A stretch of 64,000 bases of DNA from Longimicrobium sp. (GCF_036388275.1 NZ_DASVSF010000008.1:62001-126000); one strand, 5' to 3'. Shown: positions 17,295 to 24,844, numbered from the stretch's first letter. The notes: generated by a model from the letters alone, not told the origin. Made by a program: numbers and translations.

Positions 17295-17373
17295 GTGTGT
17301 GGCGGATCCCTCAGTCGCTGCCTGGCTTTCGTGTAGGGGCTGGAGGAGGCGTGGCCGCTCCATCGGGATGACA
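17295..17373 (+). repeat. family A repeat, copy 3
   Basis: Both conserved ends match copy 2, and the centre differs completely. Copies 1-3 fill most of the 611-base gap between the amidase and the next gene; I see no gene in it. Confidence 0.8.
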
Positions 17374-17524
17374 ACGCGCGCCTTCCGGCAGGTGCGGTGC
17401 GCGTGCAGACTACAAGAAGGAAGGACGCCGAAGGAGCGGGCGCCTTTGCCGGGGCGCCGCTGGGAACGGAGGATGCGGAAACGGCCGGACGGGCGGGGGG
17501 AACCCACGGGAGGGGGAAAGGCGA

Positions 17525-17779
17525 ATGTCGCTGCGCGAAATCCGTGACGAGCGGGGGATCGAGTGGCAGGTGTGGGACACCAAGCCCACGCTGCGCCTGG
17601 GGGATGAAGCGGCCGGCGCGCACCTGCACGAAGACGCCGTCGAGGGGTGGCTCACCTTTCAGAGCGCCAACGAGCGCCGGCGGTTCTACCAGGTTCCGCC
17701 CGGGTGGGAGGAGCTATCCGACCGCGACCTGTCGCGCCTGTGCGAGCACGCCGTCCCCGTGCAGACCACCCGCCCCTAG
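17525..17779 (+). CDS. small conserved-type hypothetical protein
   Basis: An 84-aa protein, mixed alpha/beta in composition, beginning MSLREIRDERGIEWQVWDT and with LTFQSANERRRFYQVPPGWEEL in the second half (positions about 42-64). It has no signal or membrane segment. GGAGGGGG lies 8 to 10 bases before the ATG, so it is probably real. The stop overlaps the stop of the convergent receiver gene by 3 bases. Function unknown. Confidence 0.6.
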   Translation: MSLREIRDERGIEWQVWDTKPTLRLGDEAAGAHLHEDAVEGWLTFQSANERRRFYQVPPGWEELSDRDLSRLCEHAVPVQTTRP

Positions 17780-18183
17780 CCGCCGCTCCCCTGCCCCGGA
17801 TCCGGCTGCGGGGGGCCCGTCCAGCGCATCACCGCGGCCACCACCTCCTTGGGCTCGATGGGCTTGGTCAGGTAGGCGTCGAAGCCCGCCTCCAGCGCCC
17901 GGTTGCGGTCTTCCGTCAGGGCGTGCGCGGTGATCGCCAGCACGGGAATGCCGGCCGTCGCGGGATCGGACTTCAGGATGCGCGTCGCCGACACCCCGTC
18001 CATTCCCGGAAGGCCAATGTCCATCAGGATCACCCGGGGCACCACGCGGCCCACCATCTCCAGCCCCTCCTCGGCCGTCCACGCGTGATGGACCTCGAAC
18101 CCGAAGTGCTCCAGGATGGTACGAAAGATCTCGTGGTTGTCGGGATTGTCCTCCACCAGGAGGATCCGGGTCTGTTCAGACAT
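17776..18183 (-). CDS. single-domain response regulator (CheY-like)
   Basis: A 135-aa protein made of one receiver domain with no output domain. The acidic pocket is LLVEDNPDN, the phospho-acceptor is Asp55 in VILMDIGLPGMDG, the switch Thr/Ala region is LAITAHALT, and the conserved Lys is in LTKPIEP. DivK-like and hybrid-kinase-linked stand-alone receivers look like this. The C-terminus is a short Pro/Gly tail. It could take phosphate from the receiver-kinase fusion at 14607-15797, but that pairing is inferred only from proximity. It converges on and slightly overlaps the preceding small gene. Confidence 0.9.
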   Translation of the reverse strand: MSEQTRILLVEDNPDNHEIFRTILEHFGFEVHHAWTAEEGLEMVGRVVPRVILMDIGLPGMDGVSATRILKSDPATAGIPVLAITAHALTEDRNRALEAGFDAYLTKPIEPKEVVAAVMRWTGPPQPDPGQGSGG

Positions 18184-18339
18184 CTTGCAAAGCCTTCAGG
18201 GAAGCACGCGTATCGCCCCCCGATTGTGGCGCCCCGGCGGCGGGATGGCAAGGGAACGCACGGCGCGTGGCGCGAACGCAAGATTGTCGACAGATTGCGT
18301 TTCGTTGCACCGGCTGCGACGAACCCTCATTAGAAGCTG

Positions 18340-18368
18340 TAGACGCACGCGACGCCACGAAGTACACT
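18340..18368 (+). promoter_or_regulatory. putative promoter of the TPR gene
   Basis: TAGACG (18340-18345), a 17-base spacer and TACACT (18363-18368), 66 bases before the chosen start codon. It lies in a visibly less GC-rich patch between the receiver gene and the TPR gene. Confidence 0.45.
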
Positions 18369-18434
18369 AAGCGGCGGATACTGGCGCCCGTCCTGGGGCG
18401 CTGTGGCATGTTCCCCCACCGGGTGCAATCATTG

Positions 18435-19757
18435 ATGGCCACTCAGCGACACCAGAGCAGCGCCGAGCTGCCGCCCGCACCGCTCGACTTTGCGTTTCCC
18501 CTGGCGGTGCCCGGGCCGGAGGTGCTGGGCGCGGTGATCATGTTCGAGGCGCCCACGCCGTTCTCGATTCACCTGTTCCAGGCGCTGCGCATGGTGATGG
18601 CCTGGGCCGAGGGCGCGGCGGACAGCGGCGAATTGTTCGACGACGAAGGCATGCGCGCGTGGGAGGCGCAGGTTCTCACCACCGAGGGGGTGGATGAGGC
18701 GCTGTGGGCGCCGGTGGGGGTGATCGCGGGCGAAATGTGCCGCCCCGACGACGTCGACGTGCCGCGGCTGGCCAGGGCGTGCCTGGCCATTACCGATTGG
18801 GCAATCGGACACGACGCGCACGGCACCGCCCTGGCCTTCGCCGAAGCCGCCGCCGCCGCCTGGCCCAACAACGCACGCATGGCGTGGATGACGGGGTGCC
18901 TGTTCCGCGAGCGGGGCCAGGCGCCGCAGGCGGGCCAGTGGTTTCAGCGGGCGCGCAGGGTAGCCGTGTGGACGGGCGATGCCGAAGTGCAGGCGATCGC
19001 CACCATCAGCGCCGGAAACCTGCGGGTGCTCGCGGGAGACCTGCCGGGAGCGCGCGAGACGCTGAAGTCGGCCCTGCGCGTGGCGAAGCGGCACCGGCTG
19101 GCGGAGTGGATTCCCAAGGCGCTTCACGATCTGTTCGTCGTTTCCACCTACGCTGGCCAGTTCGACGAAGCCGAGGGGTACGCGCGGCAGGCAGCGACCG
19201 CCTACGGATCCACCGACCCGGGGCTGTTCAGGCTGGCATTCGACGCCGCATACTTCTGGACCCAGCAGGGGCACTTCACGAGAGCGTTCAGCGTCCTGCG
19301 GGAGATGGAAGGGCGCTTCGAAGATCCAGTTCAGCGCCTTCGCGTTGCAGCGACGACCGCACGCGCTGCCGGTGCGGTCGGTGAAAGCGAGGCCTTCTTC
19401 GTCGCGTGGGGCGAAGCCTGGGAACTGCTGGATAGCGGAGCAGTCGAGAACCTCCGCGCCGCGGCTCCGCTGGAACTCGGCCTCGGTGCCCTGAGCCTCG
19501 GGCTGTGGGAGCAGGCAGAGCGGGCTCTGACCACAGCGTATGCGGCCGCCGAGACCCTGCGCGAAGGAGACACGCTCGCGAAAGCCGAAGCCGCGCTCGA
19601 CAACCTCAAGCATCGGCAGGCGGTGGATCACCAACTCCGTTCGGGCGGAGTCGCGCGCCCCAAGGCCAACGATCTCGCCGGCCAACTCGCGCGCTCCCTC
19701 ATCGAGCAGCGGTGGGCACCCGCGGGTCACGCGGATGCCCAGGGCGCTCAGGACTGA
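18435..19757 (+). CDS. TPR-type helical repeat protein, function unknown
   Basis: A 440-aa soluble protein. Residues 1-130 are unrecognised (FAFPLAVPGPEVLGAVIMFEA), and the rest is a run of helix pairs with TPR-like Ala/Gly spacing, for example ACLAITDWAIGHDAHGTALAF and later WFQRARRVAVWTGDAEVQA (about 140-380). The basic C-terminal helix ends QLARSLIEQRW. There is no enzyme motif. The start is the ATG giving MATQRHQSS; an ATG 27 bases earlier is possible. It probably serves as a protein-interaction scaffold. The next gene downstream is on the opposite strand. Confidence 0.6.
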   Translation: MATQRHQSSAELPPAPLDFAFPLAVPGPEVLGAVIMFEAPTPFSIHLFQALRMVMAWAEGAADSGELFDDEGMRAWEAQVLTTEGVDEALWAPVGVIAGEMCRPDDVDVPRLARACLAITDWAIGHDAHGTALAFAEAAAAAWPNNARMAWMTGCLFRERGQAPQAGQWFQRARRVAVWTGDAEVQAIATISAGNLRVLAGDLPGARETLKSALRVAKRHRLAEWIPKALHDLFVVSTYAGQFDEAEGYARQAATAYGSTDPGLFRLAFDAAYFWTQQGHFTRAFSVLREMEGRFEDPVQRLRVAATTARAAGAVGESEAFFVAWGEAWELLDSGAVENLRAAAPLELGLGALSLGLWEQAERALTTAYAAAETLREGDTLAKAEAALDNLKHRQAVDHQLRSGGVARPKANDLAGQLARSLIEQRWAPAGHADAQGAQD

Positions 19758-19761
19758 GGGC

Positions 19762-19995
19762 TTAGGTACCGGAGCCCATCATGATCCCGCCAGGCGACTG
19801 AGCGGAAGTCGCTTCCGACGTCCCGGCTGACGTCGTGTTGGAGGGCGGGGGCGGCGGCGGGGGAAGCGTGTCCCCCACCAGCTCGGATGCGGATGCCCCC
19901 GAAGCACGGAGAGAAGTGGACGGGGCCGTGGGCACGTCCGAGCCGCACGCGGCGAGGACGAGCAGCAGGGCGGCGGAAATGGTGAATCGGCGCAT
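19762..19995 (-). CDS. small Pro-rich lipoprotein, paralogue 1
   Basis: A 77-aa lipoprotein. MRRFTISAALLLVLAAC is a clear signal with lipobox LAAC. The mature part is Ser/Thr/Ala-rich with a run of eight prolines and ends SPGGIMMGSGT. GGAGG lies 5 bases before the ATG. A close paralogue with the same signal, the same CGSD after the cleavage site and a similar end (GGIMIGGAG) lies 200 bases upstream on the same strand. Both have the same upstream block. Unrecognised family; the conserved Gly-Met tail on an otherwise disordered small lipoprotein is the distinctive part. Confidence 0.7.
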   Translation of the reverse strand: MRRFTISAALLLVLAACGSDVPTAPSTSLRASGASASELVGDTLPPPPPPPSNTTSAGTSEATSAQSPGGIMMGSGT

Positions 19996-20040
19996 AGGTG
20001 CCTCCGCGAGAGGTGCTTGAAGTGGATGAAGGAGCCATCT

Positions 20041-20070
20041 AAGATGCACGGTTCCCCTGTCCACTTGCAA
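20041..20070 (-). promoter_or_regulatory. putative promoter of lipoprotein paralogue 1
   Basis: On the minus strand, TTGCAA (20070-20065) is followed after 17-18 bases by GCATCT or CATCTT (20047-20041). The region matches the promoter of paralogue 2 in position and partly in sequence; the block TGCAACACATCAG (20066-20078, plus strand) is identical in both. Confidence 0.45.
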
Positions 20071-20087
20071 CACATCAGGTGCACGAA

Positions 20088-20145
20088 ATGAGGGCACCCG
20101 CCCCACCCCCTGACCTCGCTCGCTCCTGACACGCCGTCCCGGTGG
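20088..20145 (+). pseudogene. remnant of a duplicated AraC-type regulator start
   Basis: Directly after the shared block, an ATG opens a 13-codon frame, MRAPAPPPDLARS, that matches the start of the intact regulator at 20467 (MKSPVVPPPGLVDHATR). The same GAAATGA context surrounds both starts. After the early stop the DNA still resembles the regulator (GACACGCCGTCCCGG versus GACCACGCCACCCGG) with a one-base offset, then similarity is lost. It looks like a decayed first copy of the regulator. Confidence 0.55.
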
Positions 20146-20193
20146 TTGGGATGGACGCTACCTACCCGAGTTCGACACAGCGCGGCGAAGACA

Positions 20194-20376
20194 TCAGCCC
20201 GCTCCGCCGATCATGATGCCGCCGGCGCCCGGCCTGGCCGTCGTCGAGTCGGCCGGAGACGATCCGGACGTGGATGCCTCCGTGGCAGGCGCAGCGGTGG
20301 AGGGATGCAGGGGCTCGTCCGAGCCGCACGCGGCGAGCGCCACCAGCACGGCGGCGCAGAACGTGAATCGGTGCAT
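20194..20376 (-). CDS. small lipoprotein, paralogue 2
   Basis: A 60-aa lipoprotein. MHRFTFCAAVLVALAAC is the signal with lipobox LAAC, followed by GSDEPLHPST. The mature part is Ser/Thr/Ala-rich and ends ARPGAGGIMIGGAG. GGGAG lies 6 bases before the ATG. It is divergent from the intact AraC-type regulator, 90 bases apart, and is paralogous to the lipoprotein at 19762-19995. I propose that the regulator controls it, from the divergent arrangement and the joint duplication. Function unknown. Confidence 0.7.
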   Translation of the reverse strand: MHRFTFCAAVLVALAACGSDEPLHPSTAAPATEASTSGSSPADSTTARPGAGGIMIGGAG

Positions 20377-20420
20377 GAGAGTCTCCCAGGATCGTGATAA
20401 GTGGGCAAAGTGGTCAACCC

Positions 20421-20449
20421 AGGATACGCGGTCCCCAACCCACGTGCAA
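20421..20449 (-). promoter_or_regulatory. putative promoter of lipoprotein paralogue 2
   Basis: On the minus strand, TTGCAC (20449-20444), a 17-base spacer and TATCCT (20426-20421). The expected transcript start is about 38 bases before the ATG, leaving room for the GGGAG site. The conserved block TGCAACACATCAG (20445-20457, plus strand) overlaps the -35 box and is a candidate operator. Confidence 0.5.
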
Positions 20450-20466
20450 CACATCAGACGCCCGAA

Positions 20467-21303
20467 ATGAAGTCGCCCGTCGTTCCGCCTCCCGGCCTGG
20501 TGGACCACGCCACCCGGACGGCGCTGCTCCTGTCTGACCACTTTGACCACATATCGACCGCAGGGCGCTACCGGGTGCGCCGGTGCGCCACCTGGGCCGA
20601 GCTGGCGGAGCAGGCCCAGTCGGCGCCGCCCAGCACGGTGCTGCTGGTGCGCACCGAGCCGGGCGACGGCGCGCTGCAGGCGCTGGAGCAGCTGATGCGC
20701 GCCACGCCCTCCGTACCGGCGGTGGTGGCGCTCTCGTTTCGCGCGGCGAGCGCCGAGCACCTGCGCGCGGCGCTGGCCACGGGGATCAGCGAGGTGGTGA
20801 ACCTGGACCTGGAGCGCACCTTCGCCTCCATGCACCCCACCCTGCGCCGGGCCCACGCGCGCCCGCTGAAGCGCCGGATCGAGGCGCAGCTCCCCGTGTG
20901 GGTGAGCGAGCACGCGCGTACGCTCCTGCGCGCGACTGCCGAAACGGTGGTGGACGGGGGCGGGCGGGAGGTGCTGGCGTCCATCTTTGCCGTTCAGGAG
21001 CGCACCGTGGCCGACTGGACGGCCGAGCTGGGGCTTCCCACGCCGCGGCGGCTGCTGGGGTGGATGCGGGTGCTGCTGGCGCTGACGCTGCTGGAAGAAG
21101 CCAACCGCACGGTGCGCAACGTGGCGGAAAGCTGCGGCTACAGCGACGACACGGCGCTCAAGCGCGCCGTCGAGAACTTTACGGGCGCGCCCTCGGCCAC
21201 CCGCGCGCAAACGTTCACGACGGCGTTCGAGGTGTTCCGCGACGAGCTCTGGCACCTGCGCGAAAGCCGCCGCGAGGCGCGCATCCGCGAACCCACGATT
21301 TGA
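20467..21303 (+). CDS. AraC-type regulator with receiver-like N-terminal domain
   Basis: A 278-aa protein. The N-terminal part (about 10-130) has receiver-like strand/helix order (STVLLVRTEPGDGALQALEQL, VPAVVALSFR) but no acidic pocket or clear phospho-acceptor. The C-terminus (about 195-255) reads as an AraC-type HTH: LLALTLLEEANRTVRNVAES, then CGYSDDTALKRAVENFTG. It should bind DNA near its own start and that of the divergent lipoprotein. The ATG is chosen because it lies in the block shared with the decayed copy at 20088, and the similarity starts there. No strong ribosome-binding site is visible. Confidence 0.7.
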   Translation: MKSPVVPPPGLVDHATRTALLLSDHFDHISTAGRYRVRRCATWAELAEQAQSAPPSTVLLVRTEPGDGALQALEQLMRATPSVPAVVALSFRAASAEHLRAALATGISEVVNLDLERTFASMHPTLRRAHARPLKRRIEAQLPVWVSEHARTLLRATAETVVDGGGREVLASIFAVQERTVADWTAELGLPTPRRLLGWMRVLLALTLLEEANRTVRNVAESCGYSDDTALKRAVENFTGAPSATRAQTFTTAFEVFRDELWHLRESRREARIREPTI

Positions 21304-21422
21304 ACAGACCGCGTCAAACGACGGGCAGCAGGCACGGGGGGGAGATAACACAGCCAGCGCTCCGGGGGCACACCCGCCCCGGGGCGGTGGCTGCGTTCTA
21401 CCAAGAAAGCAATACCTTTATC

Positions 21423-21454
21423 TTTACCTGAAACAGAGAAAGTTATATCTTTCT
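21423..21454 (+). promoter_or_regulatory. promoter with overlapping palindromic operator
   Basis: TTTACC (21423-21428), a 17-base spacer and TATCTT (21446-21451). The inverted repeat AGAAAG (21437-21442) and CTTTCT (21449-21454) overlaps the -10 box, as expected for a self-repressing regulator. It lies in an AT-rich island upstream of the 'mobile mystery protein A' gene. Confidence 0.6.
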
Positions 21455-21492
21455 TCACAGCTCAGACATGTGCGTGTTTCAGGGGAACAACG

Positions 21493-21975
21493 ATGCTGAA
21501 GACCAACTTGATGACCAGCCTGGCCGGCCAGCAGACGGAGCGCCGGTTTTCGGCGCTGCGAGAGCAGGCGGGGCTTCTCGCCACTCCGAAGGGCGGCTGG
21601 ATTCGCCTGCTGCGCACGTCGTTGGGAATGCGGCAGCAGGACCTCGGCGCCCGGCTCGGGATCACCGCACAGGCGGCTGGGCAACTGGAACAGCGTGAGA
21701 TGGACGAGGCGGTGACGCTGAAGGCGCTGCGCCAGGCCGCCGACGCCCTCGGTGCCGATCTGCACTACGTCCTCGTTCCCCGGCAGCCGCTGGTCGCCAC
21801 GGTAGAGGACCGGATCAGCCGTGCAGCCCGTCATCTTGCCCGCCAGGTAGACCACACGATGAGGCTGGAGAACCAGGCGACCGGAGACGCAGCGAGCCAG
21901 ATGCGGATACGGCACATCGAGGAGCAGCTGCGCCTGACACCCTCGCTGGTGTGGACGCTCCCCGATGACCTCTGA
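21493..21975 (+). CDS. 'mobile mystery protein A'-type HTH regulator
   Basis: A 160-aa protein matching the mobile mystery protein A family: an N-terminal helix (MTSLAGQQTERRFSALREQ), the family segment PKGGWIRLLRTSLGMRQQDLGARLGI, an XRE-type HTH ending QAAGQLEQREMDEAVTLKAL (positions about 55-85), and ALGADLHYVLVPRQPL. Such proteins usually precede a Fic-domain partner (mystery protein B) and probably act as antitoxin and repressor. No Fic gene follows here. The next gene is a convergent Abi/HEPN gene 28 bases away. AGGGG lies about 9 bases before the ATG. The upstream palindrome suggests autoregulation. Confidence 0.8.
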   Translation: MLKTNLMTSLAGQQTERRFSALREQAGLLATPKGGWIRLLRTSLGMRQQDLGARLGITAQAAGQLEQREMDEAVTLKALRQAADALGADLHYVLVPRQPLVATVEDRISRAARHLARQVDHTMRLENQATGDAASQMRIRHIEEQLRLTPSLVWTLPDDL

Positions 21976-22003
21976 GGATTGAACGTGCCTTCAGAGGCAT
22001 GAC

Positions 22004-22888
22004 TCAGGTCCAGAACGGCGAGTTTTCCCACCCGGCAGGCATACCGATCAGGCCCAATGGCACGGTAGGGTAGTGCTTCACCAAGCCTACCAGGCGCTGC
22101 TTCCAGTCCGACCCCGGGTCGACCGCTTCCAACAGTGCGCCGAGGACGATAAGCCGCGCGTACAATCGATCCGTGGGCGTCATCTCGGACCGCAGCTTCT
22201 TTGCCGCCAGGGGCTGGTCCACGTGCATCGGGGAGTTCCAGAGGCGGCTGTGGTGTGCGGAGATGTTTCTGACGAGGTTGATCGAGCGGAACCAGGAAGC
22301 CAGTACGGTCTCGTCGTAGCCGAACCTGAGCGCTACCGCCTTCCGGTGCTTGAGCGCGAGCCCGGAATACAGGCGCGACAGAGCGCCGAACGTCAGCGCT
22401 TCCATCACCGCCCAGATGGGAGGGGAATCCGGCGTGCTGTACTGCCTAAGGTAGTGCTTCACTGCCAGGTGGCGATCTTCACGCCGTGTGGTCTGGTAGA
22501 AGACGACGAATGGGTCGAGCCGTTCGAAGTGAGCAGGATCCAGATAGAAATGCGGTCCTGCCGGGACCGCTACCTGGCTGATTACAGCGGCGCGAAGTGC
22601 GACCTCAATTTTCTCGACCGCGTCCAGGCAGAGCAGGCGAAGTTCTCGGTCGAACCTGTAGAGGCTCAGTACATGGTCGAAGGTCGTACCCGCCGCGAAG
22701 TGCCGAACGCCCGTTGCGGGATTTGTGCTCTGATACGGCCGCATGTAGATGAGCAGCCGGTAGTACCCAACGTACTCCAACGCATGCAGCGCTTCGACAG
22801 GGTTTGGAACAACCAGCCCGCGGGAGACGACGTGGGCCAGTAGCTGCGCGGGCGGAAGCGCGGGCTTGGTGTAAGGAACCTTGGCCAC
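22004..22888 (-). CDS. Abi family (Abi_2/AbiD-F type) HEPN protein
   Basis: A 294-aa abortive-infection-type protein. It starts with the family pattern YTKPALPPAQLLAHVVSRGL, followed by ALHALEYVGYYRLLIYMRPY, the LYRFDRELRLLCLDAVEKIE segment, and the HEPN RxxxxH motif in LVRNISAHHSRLWN. HEPN proteins of this family are thought to be RNases that stop growth on phage infection. The GTG start at 22888 is chosen because Abi_2 proteins begin close to the YTKPPL-like motif; the frame runs to 22936, across a hairpin. No ribosome-binding site is visible at either. It is less GC-rich than core genes. Possible partner: the convergent HTH gene. Confidence 0.82.
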   Translation of the reverse strand: MAKVPYTKPALPPAQLLAHVVSRGLVVPNPVEALHALEYVGYYRLLIYMRPYQSTNPATGVRHFAAGTTFDHVLSLYRFDRELRLLCLDAVEKIEVALRAAVISQVAVPAGPHFYLDPAHFERLDPFVVFYQTTRREDRHLAVKHYLRQYSTPDSPPIWAVMEALTFGALSRLYSGLALKHRKAVALRFGYDETVLASWFRSINLVRNISAHHSRLWNSPMHVDQPLAAKKLRSEMTPTDRLYARLIVLGALLEAVDPGSDWKQRLVGLVKHYPTVPLGLIGMPAGWENSPFWT

Positions 22889-22908
22889 GGGTGAACCGGA
22901 AAGAAAAA

Positions 22909-22963
22909 GCCCCCTGGTGCGCATTCGCGGCACCAAGGTGACCGCGACTAAGCGTGGGGGCTA
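22909..22963. other. nested inverted repeat upstream of the Abi gene
   Basis: AGCCCCC (22909-22915) pairs with GGGGGCT (22957-22963), and inside it TGGTGC pairs with GGCACCA around an 8-base loop. It may be a leader hairpin for the Abi transcript, a terminator of the minus-strand gene on the other side, or a scar of mobility. Confidence 0.4.
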
Positions 22964-23027
22964 TTGTTGAGGTACAACCTAACGGGCGTTACACCCTGCG
23001 TCAAGGGCCGCGTGAGGCCCCGGCCGC

Positions 23028-23696
23028 CTAGTCCTGCTGCTGGCCGAGTGCAGCCTGCAGGAGGCGCTGGAGGTCGGCGCTGCGGGCCAGCAGGCTCTCG
23101 GTCAGCGGCTCGATGCGCATCATCTCGCGGCGAAGCAGCTCCTCGTACGCACGCACCTGGCGCGCGACCGCCGGCTGGCGCATGACGCCCGCCTCCACGT
23201 TCATGAAGCGGGCGCGGATCTGCGCCGCCTCGCGGTCCAGCGACCGCAGCCGGGGCGCGTCGCCGCGCCGCTGGGCGGTCTGCACCTCGGCGGGAATCTG
23301 GCGCGCGCGGCTGGCCAGCGTGCGCAGCTCTGGATCGGCCGCGTCCATCGCCTGCTGAATGCCCTGCATCAGCGCGTCGCGCCGGCGCCGGAGCTCGGGG
23401 TTCTGCAGCGCGCGCTCGTGCACCTGCGCCAGGTGCCCGCTCAGGCGCTGGAGCTCGCCGTACCAGTTGCGCGCCATGTCGGCGGCGGACGCGCCGGGCG
23501 TCCGCGCACGCGCGGGCGCCGGCACCTCGGCCGACATGGGACGCACCTGCGCGTCCAGCGGTACAACGGCGATGAAGGCGGCCGCGACGACCGCCCACGG
23601 GATGGCACCCAGCAATCCGGTCTCCCTTGATCGGTTTCCAGCGCCGCGGACTCCGGCGGCGCTGGTTACAACCCCGCAACGCGGCCGGAGTTTCAT
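23028..23696 (-). CDS. exported helical coiled-coil protein
   Basis: A 222-aa protein. After a basic start (MKLRPRCG) a hydrophobic segment (LLGAIPWAVVAAAFIAVVPLDA, about residues 28-49) is a signal peptide or anchor ending DAQ. The rest is almost all helix with many Arg/Ala/Gln, such as LSGHLAQVHERALQNPELRR and later RREMMRIEPLTESLLARSA, with spacing suggestive of a periplasmic coiled coil of the adhesin or OmpH type. The start is uncertain: upstream sequence is repeat DNA, and a GTG a few codons on is possible. No enzyme motif. Unknown function. Confidence 0.6.
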   Translation of the reverse strand: MKLRPRCGVVTSAAGVRGAGNRSRETGLLGAIPWAVVAAAFIAVVPLDAQVRPMSAEVPAPARARTPGASAADMARNWYGELQRLSGHLAQVHERALQNPELRRRRDALMQGIQQAMDAADPELRTLASRARQIPAEVQTAQRRGDAPRLRSLDREAAQIRARFMNVEAGVMRQPAVARQVRAYEELLRREMMRIEPLTESLLARSADLQRLLQAALGQQQD

Positions 23697-24844
23697 CGCG
23701 CCGCCCGGGCTATGTGCGTGCGGAGCCAGGGATTGGGGGTGGAGGTCGGCGTGCGGGCTGCGGTGAGGTTCGACGGGTGGCGGGTGCATGCGGCGGGTTC
23801 CCCCTCCCCCGGCCCCTCCCCCGCAAACTGCGCGGGAGAGGGGTGAACGTCGGGCGCGGACTGGCTGGCTGCCGGTGCATGCCGCTGGGAGCCCCCTCCC
23901 CCCGGCCCCCGTCCCCCGCTGCGCAGGGGAGGGGGAGACCTGAACCGCGCTTCGGCTGGCCTGGCGCACACGGCTGCGCGTGCAGTCCGCGAAGGCGGAC
24001 TTTGGGCCGTCGTTGCCGCGACTTCAGTCGCCCCAGAAGGGCCGGGGCGTCGCTCCATGCTCGCCTCTCGCGAGGTTCGACTCGGGCCGGTGCACGCCGC
24101 GGCAGGGCCCCTCCCCCGGCCCCTCCCCCCGCAAACTGCGCCGGGAGAGGGGAGAACGTCGGGCGCGGATTGGCTGGCTGCCGGTGAATGCCTCTGGGAG
24201 CCCCCTCCCCCCGGCCCCCGTCCCCCGCTGCGCAGGGGAGGGGGAGACCTGAACCGCGCTTCGGCTGACTCTGGCGAATGCCGCGGCGCCCCCCTCTCCC
24301 GGCCTCTCCCCCATAAACCCCATGGGGGAGAGGAGAATTCGATTGCACGTCCGCAGGCCGCGCGCGCTCTACTGGCTCCCTTCCCCCGCGCAGTTTGCGG
24401 GGGAAGGGTTGGGGATGGGGGGCGCCGGCCCGAGCACCGGGCCTGCCGTGACGCACCCCAAGCCCGAAGTGTACCCCCTCTCCCACGCTGTTTGTGGGAG
24501 AGGGTGGCACGCGTGTCAGCGCGGCCGGGTGAGGGCCCTACGGCAGCCGAGGCCTCGGCTGCGGTGACCGCTGCCGCGCCCTGGCTGGTACGTGTCCACG
24601 GTTAGATCCTTCGCCCCGCGTGGCTCATCGTATGGGCCGGGGCGGTGCGCCTGGGGCTCAGGATGACAGGCCCTTGTGCCCCCGCAACCTGGGAGGCGCC
24701 CCACACTGGCTCCCTTCCCGCGCAGTTTGCGGGGGAAGGGCTGGGGATGGGGGGCGCCTGTCGCACGCACCGGGTCCAGTCGAACCCCGACCGAAGTGCT
24801 CCCCCTCTCCCGCGCAGTTTGCGGGGCCGGCGGGAGGGGGACCG
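23697..24844. repeat. nest of family B, C and D hairpin repeats
   Basis: No gene in 1.15 kb. At least nine family B units of the type CCCTCCCCCGCAAACTGCGC plus GGGAGAGGGG occur (near 23808, 23887, 24110, 24201, 24286, 24377, 24474, 24709 and 24800), in both orientations. The stretch about 23845-23965 is repeated nearly unchanged at about 24150-24270. One family C copy is at about 23985-24034 and one inverted family D copy at about 24570-24673. Most units can form long GC-rich hairpins. Confidence 0.85.

Noticed and set aside
21304..21422. Additional gene before the mystery protein A regulator
   Set aside because: No open frame with a plausible start and ribosome-binding site; the stretch is promoter-like, with a GC-rich hairpin (CCCCGGGGCGG) that may terminate the AraC-type gene.
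22970..23010. Integron attC site near ACCTAAC and GTTACAC
   Set aside because: ACCTAAC fits one core site, but GTTACAC fails the GTTRRRY pattern and the arms do not fold as attC. No integrase is near.
23697..24844. CRISPR array
   Set aside because: The repeats are hairpins of unequal spacing and both orientations, spacers are not of constant length and no cas gene is near.
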